Positions 5,301 to 9,861 of a stretch of 9,861 bases of DNA are shown one piece after another. This DNA is from an uncultured Arcobacter sp. (GTDB lineage Bacteria > Campylobacterota > Campylobacteria > Campylobacterales > Arcobacteraceae): the NCBI GenBank assembly GCA_913062735.1, contig CAJXWI010000054.1, positions 1 to 9,861 on the forward strand. The letters are read 5' to 3'. The notes below the pieces were generated by a model, which saw only the letters and a program-made list of their open reading frames with translations, ran no database searches and was not told the DNA's origin. The translations under genes were made by a program, and so were the position numbers. How positions within the stretch are numbered: the stretch's first letter is position 1; the number at the start of each line of letters is the position of its first letter.

Positions 5301-6260
5301 ATGAAAAATATATTAGATCTTATTAAACAATCAGCAAGCGATGAAAGAGCTTTTACAGCCTTAGAGCGTATATATGCCCTTAATGACCAACTGCAGTATG
5401 CAAGAAGTATAACAGAAAGTGCTGATTATATTCATTCTTGGTTAAGTGTTCATTTTAATGTTGATAATCTAACGTTTTCATTATTTGATATTGATGACAA
5501 TACAAAAAGTATTGTTTATAAAAAAGGTGAAGAATTTTATCTTGATGATGAACTTTCAATTTTCTTTATAATAAACACGCATACTAACTTGAATGCTATT
5601 GTTTCTTTTAATACCAATTCTAAAGTGCACTTTGAGATATTACAACGTAATTATTCTGTTATTGAAGCTGCCTTCAGTCAAATTGCACCTATTATTCAAA
5701 GTGGAATACTTAAGAAGAATTATGTAGAATCTCAAAGTATTGATTCTGTTACAAATGTTTATAATAGACAATATTTGACGAAACATGTTAAAAAACTTTT
5801 ATCTTTATCAAAAAATAAAACATCAAGTATTTATTTTTTGATGATTGGTATTGATCATTTTAAAGCTGTTATTGATGAATTTGACTATGATGTAGGAGAT
5901 AAAGTTCTTATTGAACTTGCAAAAGTGATCCATGGAAACATATCAGAATTTGATGTAGTTGCCAGATTAACAGGTGATGAGTTTTTAGTATCTTTGATTA
6001 ACTCTACGTCAAAAAATGAAGTTGAAAAAACAGCTCATAAAATTATAGAAGAATTTTCTAAAATTGAAATCCCTGTTCATGAAAAATACATACTTCAAAA
6101 AACGGTTTGCATTGGTCTTACTTTATACCATACCTATGAATCAATTGATGATGCTATCAAAAATGCTGATATTGCATTGTATGAGGCTAAAAATACGGGA
6201 AGAAGTACCCTTCAACATTTTACTGAAATAAAAGAAGAGGATACAATTGACTTATTTTAA
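5301..6260 (+). CDS. GAF-GGDEF protein, divergent active site
   Basis: This 319-aa cytoplasmic protein is a tandem paralogue of the preceding gene. Residues 1-45 are helical, about 45-140 resemble a GAF sensor domain (inference from the strand/helix pattern and the closing helix), and 146-309 form the GGDEF domain. The motif reads TGDEF (224-228), close to functional variants, and VARL before it is normal. However, the metal-binding Asp of DID is Gly (GID, 183-185) and the guanine-contacting Asn is Ile (KAVIDEF), as in its neighbour. The inhibitory RxxD is lost (SEFD, 215-218). It may be a weak cyclase, a GTP-binding regulator or a non-catalytic partner of the first protein. The upstream stop TAG is part of the AGGAG ribosome binding site and the gap is 8 nt, so the two are co-translated. 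Both end in an acidic-Leu-Phe tail. Confidence 0.9.
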   Translation: MKNILDLIKQSASDERAFTALERIYALNDQLQYARSITESADYIHSWLSVHFNVDNLTFSLFDIDDNTKSIVYKKGEEFYLDDELSIFFIINTHTNLNAIVSFNTNSKVHFEILQRNYSVIEAAFSQIAPIIQSGILKKNYVESQSIDSVTNVYNRQYLTKHVKKLLSLSKNKTSSIYFLMIGIDHFKAVIDEFDYDVGDKVLIELAKVIHGNISEFDVVARLTGDEFLVSLINSTSKNEVEKTAHKIIEEFSKIEIPVHEKYILQKTVCIGLTLYHTYESIDDAIKNADIALYEAKNTGRSTLQHFTEIKEEDTIDLF

Positions 6261-7166
6261 GGTTTTTGCTTTAATATAAACTCTTTTAGGTGCCGCATAA
6301 CCTTCTATGGTTTTGGACGAATCATTAGGATCTAAAAAATCTTCCAAACTTTGATCAAAAGACCAAGGTGTTTTTCTTTGTTCTTCGTTTGAAGTAATTG
6401 TAGTTGCTAAAATTTCAATATCTCCAAAGCCTGCTCTATTTAACCAATTTTTTAAGGCTTTTATACTGGGGATAAAATATATATTAGGTATTTTAGAATA
6501 TCTATCATGCGGCGTTAAACTTACCTCTTCTTCTGAATCTATCATAAAAGTATCAATTAAGATTTCTCCACCTTTATTTAATCCTCTGTTTAAAGATTTT
6601 AATGTTCCTACGGGGTCTGGTCTGTGATATAAAACACCTAACATAAAGATAAAATCGAATTTATGATTGTATGCTTCTAAATGTTCAACACCAAGCATTT
6701 CATATTCAATATTACTTTTATAAAAATGATTCACAAGTTCAAATTGAAGCATAGGTAAAGGAGCAGGATCAAAACCAATTATTTTTTTTGGTTTATCTTC
6801 TAACATACGAAACATATAATAACCATTATTGCAGCCAATATCTGCAACAACTTTATCCTTTAAATCAAAAAATGGGCGTATCAAATCATATTTAATATTA
6901 CTTTGCCATTCAGAATTGATTTCCAAACCAAAAAGATTAAAAGGACCTTTTCTCCATGGAATTAGTTTTTTTGCAGTTTCGAGAAGCATTTCTTGTTCTT
7001 CTTCATTAAGTTCATTTGCTTTACCTACACAAACACTGTCATTAAGACTGATTTTATCAGTGTTAATATTCATCTCTTTTAGACGGTTTAATTGATCAAC
7101 CCATGGTTTAACATTTTTCCATTCTAAACATTTTATTTTTTTTAATTTTAATTTCTCTATATCCAT
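6252..7166 (-). CDS. cmoB: tRNA U34 carboxymethyltransferase CmoB
   Basis: CmoB transfers the carboxymethyl group of carboxy-S-adenosylmethionine to 5-hydroxyuridine at the wobble position of tRNA, making cmo5U. From the ATG at 7166 the product has 304 residues, close to the family. The N-terminal half has the WRKGPFNLFG motif (71-80), and the cofactor site is ADIGCNNGYYMFRM (108-121) followed by IIGFDPAP. GVLYHRPDPVGTL (177-189) and the C-terminal EGYAAPKRVYIKA are family hallmarks. An upstream in-frame TTG at 7187 exists, but the family aligns from the ATG, and a TATACT box sits exactly 6 nt before the ATG, so the message is probably leaderless. CmoA, which makes the cofactor, is not in the window. 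The stop overlaps that of the convergent GGDEF gene by 9 bp. Confidence 0.95.
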   Translation of the reverse strand: MDIEKLKLKKIKCLEWKNVKPWVDQLNRLKEMNINTDKISLNDSVCVGKANELNEEEQEMLLETAKKLIPWRKGPFNLFGLEINSEWQSNIKYDLIRPFFDLKDKVVADIGCNNGYYMFRMLEDKPKKIIGFDPAPLPMLQFELVNHFYKSNIEYEMLGVEHLEAYNHKFDFIFMLGVLYHRPDPVGTLKSLNRGLNKGGEILIDTFMIDSEEEVSLTPHDRYSKIPNIYFIPSIKALKNWLNRAGFGDIEILATTITSNEEQRKTPWSFDQSLEDFLDPNDSSKTIEGYAAPKRVYIKAKTLK

Positions 7167-7172
7167 TTTGGA

Positions 7173-7178
7173 AGTATA
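7173..7178 (-). promoter_or_regulatory. -10 box of cmoB, leaderless geometry
   Basis: TATACT on the minus strand is followed by TCCAAA and then the ATG at 7166. This is the third gene here with a -10 box 6 nt before its ATG. The shared GGCTATA start resembles the box of the Cys-rich gene. No ribosome binding site is present. Confidence 0.5.
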
Positions 7179-7379
7179 GCCAAACAATATAAATTTTTAC
7201 TATTATTTTATTATATCATGACGACTATTTTATTTATAAATTGAGTAAAATCAAGCCTTTAAAACCTAAGTTTTGTTATAATTACATTTTTTAAACAATG
7301 AGTTAATTCTTCATTAATTATTTGTTATTAAAATCAGCAAGATACTAAATAAATACACGCTATATACACAATAATTTTA

Positions 7380-7385
7380 TATAAT
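7380..7385 (+). promoter_or_regulatory. Probable -10 box of ccsBA
   Basis: TATAAT here would start a leader of about 32 nt that carries AAAGGA (7412-7417). Another TATAAT at 7277-7282 (TTGTTATAAT) lies further upstream and could be a second promoter. The rest of the roughly 250-bp divergent gap from cmoB holds no recognisable gene. Confidence 0.5.
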
Positions 7386-7423
7386 CGATTTTATTTAGAT
7401 GACATATTTACAAAGGACTATAT

Positions 7424-9861
7424 GTGAGCAAAATCACGGATATTTTTTTCTCTTTTAAACTAGCGCTCTCCTTATTGGCAATACTAGCTATTGGTGCAGG
7501 AATTGCAACGTTCATCGAAAATGATTATGGAACTTCAACTGCTAGAGTTTTAGTATTCAATCATCTTTGGTATGAAATAATTTTTGTACTGGCAAGTATT
7601 AACTTATCCTGTATTATGTATAAAAGAAAAATGTGGAAAGCTCCAGCTAGGTTCTTAATCCATTCTTCTTTTATTGTCATTTTATTAGGTGCTGCAATTA
7701 CTAGATATATGGGATATGAAGGTATCATTCACATAAGAGAAGGTGAAACCTCTAATCTTATGATTTCTCAAGAACCTTATTTGCAGGTCAAGATTAAACT
7801 AAAAAACAAAGGTTTTTACAAAGAATTCCCAATGGAGTTTGGAGCAATTGGAGACAAGCACTTTTCTCATGATATTAGCTTTGATGAAAAAATTCTAAAT
7901 GTTACTCTAAATAACTTTTTTTATGTTAAAAAAGGTAAAGATGATATGAGTATTTTAACAGTAGATGCTACATTAAATGGCATTACAAAAACAGTTAAAC
8001 TACCGGGAAAAAGAGGAATTCAAGGCGTGCCACGAACTGTAAGTTTTGGAGACACGTTAATTACTATGGAGTACGGTTCAAAAACATTAACCTTACCCTT
8101 TTCTCTTCGTTTAAACGATTTCCAACTTGAACGATACCCAGGTAGTATGAGTCCAGCTTCTTATGCTTCTGAAGTTACAGTGATTAAAAAAGACGATAAA
8201 CCTTATGATTACCGTATATTTATGAACAATACTTTAAAAGAAGGAAACTTTTTATTTTTTCAAAGCTCTTTTGATCCTGATGAAAAAGGTACTGTTTTAT
8301 CTGTTAATAATGACCCTGGAAAATGGCCAACCTATTTTGGTTATTTAATGTTAATTCTTGGTTTTAGCCTTAATTTATTTGATAAAAAATCACGCTTTAC
8401 GAAACTTACAAAGATGGTAAAAGAAAAAAATATTGCTTATGCTTTATTATTGTGTTTATTTTCTTTTTCAACACTGGATTTAAAAGCGCAAACACTTCCT
8501 TTTGTAGAACAAGAAGTATTTGTAAAATATGCGAAAGATTTAAATATTAATGCAAAAGAGATATCGCAAAATTTTGCCAAATTAACGGTGCAAAGTAATG
8601 GTGGAAGAATGAAACCACTAGAAGCGTTAAATAAAGAAATAGTAAATAAACTCTCAAGTAGAGATAATTTATTTTCTCTAAACTATAATCAAATAGTACT
8701 AGGAATGTTAAGTAGGCCTGAAATTTGGAGAGATGTAAAAATGATCTCTATAAAAACACCTAAGCTTAAAAAAATATTAGGGATTGATATAAAAAATAAA
8801 TACCTTGCATTCTCTGATGTGTTTAAAGATGGAAAATACTTATTACAAGAAGAATCACAAAAAGCTAGTATGACAAGCCCAAATGAAAGAGGAACTTACG
8901 AACGTGATATTATTGCCGTTGATGAGCGCTTAAATGTTGCCTATATGGTTTTTAATGGAGATATGTTTAAAATCTTTCCTCAAGAAAAATCTTCAAGTGA
9001 AAATAACAAATGGTATGCACCTTTAGAAGCATTTACTTCTTTTAAAGGCATGAATCAAACTGCTGTGCAAACTCTTGTTAACGGTTTTATTACAAATACA
9101 GCGAATGCTAATTATACAGAAGCCGAAAAATATTTGGCTTTAATATCACAGTATCAACATAAAGTTGGTTTTGATGTCGTGTTAAGTGAAGAAGCAGTTG
9201 ATAGGGAAATATTTTTAGATAAATTAGATATTTTCTTTAAATTAACTCTTGCATATATGGTATTTGGTGTAATTATTTTGATAACTGCTTTTGTTGTTAT
9301 CTTTAATCCAAAAATCAATGCCAAAAAAGTCACCCTATTCTTTACAGTAATTACGGTTGCACTCTTTGCTGTTCATACGTTTGGAATGGGATTAAGATGG
9401 GTAGTATCAGGTCATGCACCATGGACAAATACCTATGAATCAATGTTGTATATTTCGTGGTCTTCTATGTTTGCAGCTGTTGCATTCTTTAGACGCTCAC
9501 TTCTTGCTTTAAGTTCTGCCATAATAATGGCAGGGATTTTTATGTTTACGGCTCATTTAACAGGCGTTAATCCACAAATTACAAACTTAGTTCCTGTACT
9601 TAACTCTTATTGGTTAACTATTCATGTCTCTATTTTAACTGCCTCTTATGGGTTCTTTGGGTTAGGGGCTTTCGTATCTTTTTCTTCATTAATATTATTT
9701 ATTTTTAGAAATGAAAAAAGAAAACACTTTGATGGTATTATTAAACATTTAGCAGCTATTACAGAAATTGCTTTAATTATTGGTTTAACACTGATTTCTA
9801 TTGGAAACTTTTTAGGCGCTATTTGGGCAAATGAATCTTGGGGGAGATACTGGGGTTGGGA
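7424..9861 (+). CDS. ccsBA: Fused cytochrome c maturation protein CcsBA (C-terminus missing)
   Basis: System II cytochrome c synthetase carries haem across the inner membrane and attaches it to periplasmic CxxCH apocytochromes. The frame is open for 812 codons to the right edge. The CcsB (ResB) half has membrane helices near residues 8-28, 50-68 and 80-98, a large periplasmic domain (about 105-300), then a helix around WPTYFGYLMLILGFSLNLF. Another helix (about 345-360) leads into a second extracytoplasmic stretch (about 365-600). The CcsA half follows with helices from about 610 and conserved histidines H651, H664 (GHAPWTNTYESM) and H734 (TIHVS). The window ends inside the tryptophan-rich haem-binding motif: WGRYWGW at 806-812, next codon GA-, presumably Asp. 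The start is GTG with AAAGGA 6 nt upstream. An ATG-TGA overlaps this GTG, and an in-frame TGA at 7400 excludes an earlier start. Confidence 0.95.
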   Translation, partial: MSKITDIFFSFKLALSLLAILAIGAGIATFIENDYGTSTARVLVFNHLWYEIIFVLASINLSCIMYKRKMWKAPARFLIHSSFIVILLGAAITRYMGYEGIIHIREGETSNLMISQEPYLQVKIKLKNKGFYKEFPMEFGAIGDKHFSHDISFDEKILNVTLNNFFYVKKGKDDMSILTVDATLNGITKTVKLPGKRGIQGVPRTVSFGDTLITMEYGSKTLTLPFSLRLNDFQLERYPGSMSPASYASEVTVIKKDDKPYDYRIFMNNTLKEGNFLFFQSSFDPDEKGTVLSVNNDPGKWPTYFGYLMLILGFSLNLFDKKSRFTKLTKMVKEKNIAYALLLCLFSFSTLDLKAQTLPFVEQEVFVKYAKDLNINAKEISQNFAKLTVQSNGGRMKPLEALNKEIVNKLSSRDNLFSLNYNQIVLGMLSRPEIWRDVKMISIKTPKLKKILGIDIKNKYLAFSDVFKDGKYLLQEESQKASMTSPNERGTYERDIIAVDERLNVAYMVFNGDMFKIFPQEKSSSENNKWYAPLEAFTSFKGMNQTAVQTLVNGFITNTANANYTEAEKYLALISQYQHKVGFDVVLSEEAVDREIFLDKLDIFFKLTLAYMVFGVIILITAFVVIFNPKINAKKVTLFFTVITVALFAVHTFGMGLRWVVSGHAPWTNTYESMLYISWSSMFAAVAFFRRSLLALSSAIIMAGIFMFTAHLTGVNPQITNLVPVLNSYWLTIHVSILTASYGFFGLGAFVSFSSLILFIFRNEKRKHFDGIIKHLAAITEIALIIGLTLISIGNFLGAIWANESWGRYWGW

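Noticed and set aside
6829..7095. An 88-residue plus-strand frame inside cmoB
   Set aside because: It is antisense to the conserved cofactor-binding region of CmoB and has no ribosome site or family resemblance.
7167..7187. An upstream TTG start for cmoB adding seven residues
   Set aside because: There is no Shine-Dalgarno before it, the extra residues do not resemble the family start, and the TATACT box would lie inside the coding sequence. The ATG at 7166 is preferred.

Overview
The window is AT-rich chromosomal DNA of an epsilonproteobacterium (Campylobacterota), most likely an Arcobacter-type organism. The signs are the AT-only intergenic DNA, the strongly diverged RecR, a fused CcsB-CcsA cytochrome c maturation protein, a histidine kinase with an HQWRQPL phospho-acceptor motif, and promoters made of a TATAAT box behind T-rich DNA without a clear -35. 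This assignment comes from gene content and recalled family features, not from a database search. I see no rRNA, tRNA, CRISPR array, insertion sequence or phage gene.

Layout. On the minus strand at the left are a soluble PAS histidine kinase cut by the window edge (1-1122), a 57-residue cysteine-rich protein 3 bp upstream of it (1126-1299), a roughly 280-bp AT-rich gap, and recR (1580-2152). Divergent from recR is dnaJ (2281-3405, UUG start), which ends in a strong hairpin. After a 294-bp gap come a glyoxalase II-like metallo-beta-lactamase-fold hydrolase (3700-4293) and two tandem GGDEF-domain paralogues (4337-5292 and 5301-6260). cmoB lies on the minus strand (6252-7166) and its stop overlaps that of the second GGDEF gene. 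Divergent from cmoB is ccsBA (7424 to the right edge), cut within the tryptophan-rich haem-handling motif of its CcsA half.

Most genes are housekeeping: recombination repair (RecR), protein folding (DnaJ), wobble-uridine modification (CmoB) and cytochrome c maturation (CcsBA). The sensory genes are the kinase and the GGDEF pair. The pair is the most interesting part. The first paralogue has an ATG and 19 codons in one frame and the remaining 299 codons in the -1 frame. The join falls exactly on A AAA AAG, the slippery heptamer known from dnaX, and the joined product (318 aa) is collinear with its neighbour (319 aa). Both proteins lack residues that canonical diguanylate cyclases need, so they look like degenerate, perhaps regulatory, GGDEF proteins.

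A second pattern is that three minus-strand genes (the Cys-rich gene, recR and cmoB) each carry a TATAAT or TATACT box exactly 6 nt before the ATG. recR and cmoB have no Shine-Dalgarno sequence, and the Cys-rich gene has only a purine run too far from its ATG. This is the geometry of leaderless mRNAs.
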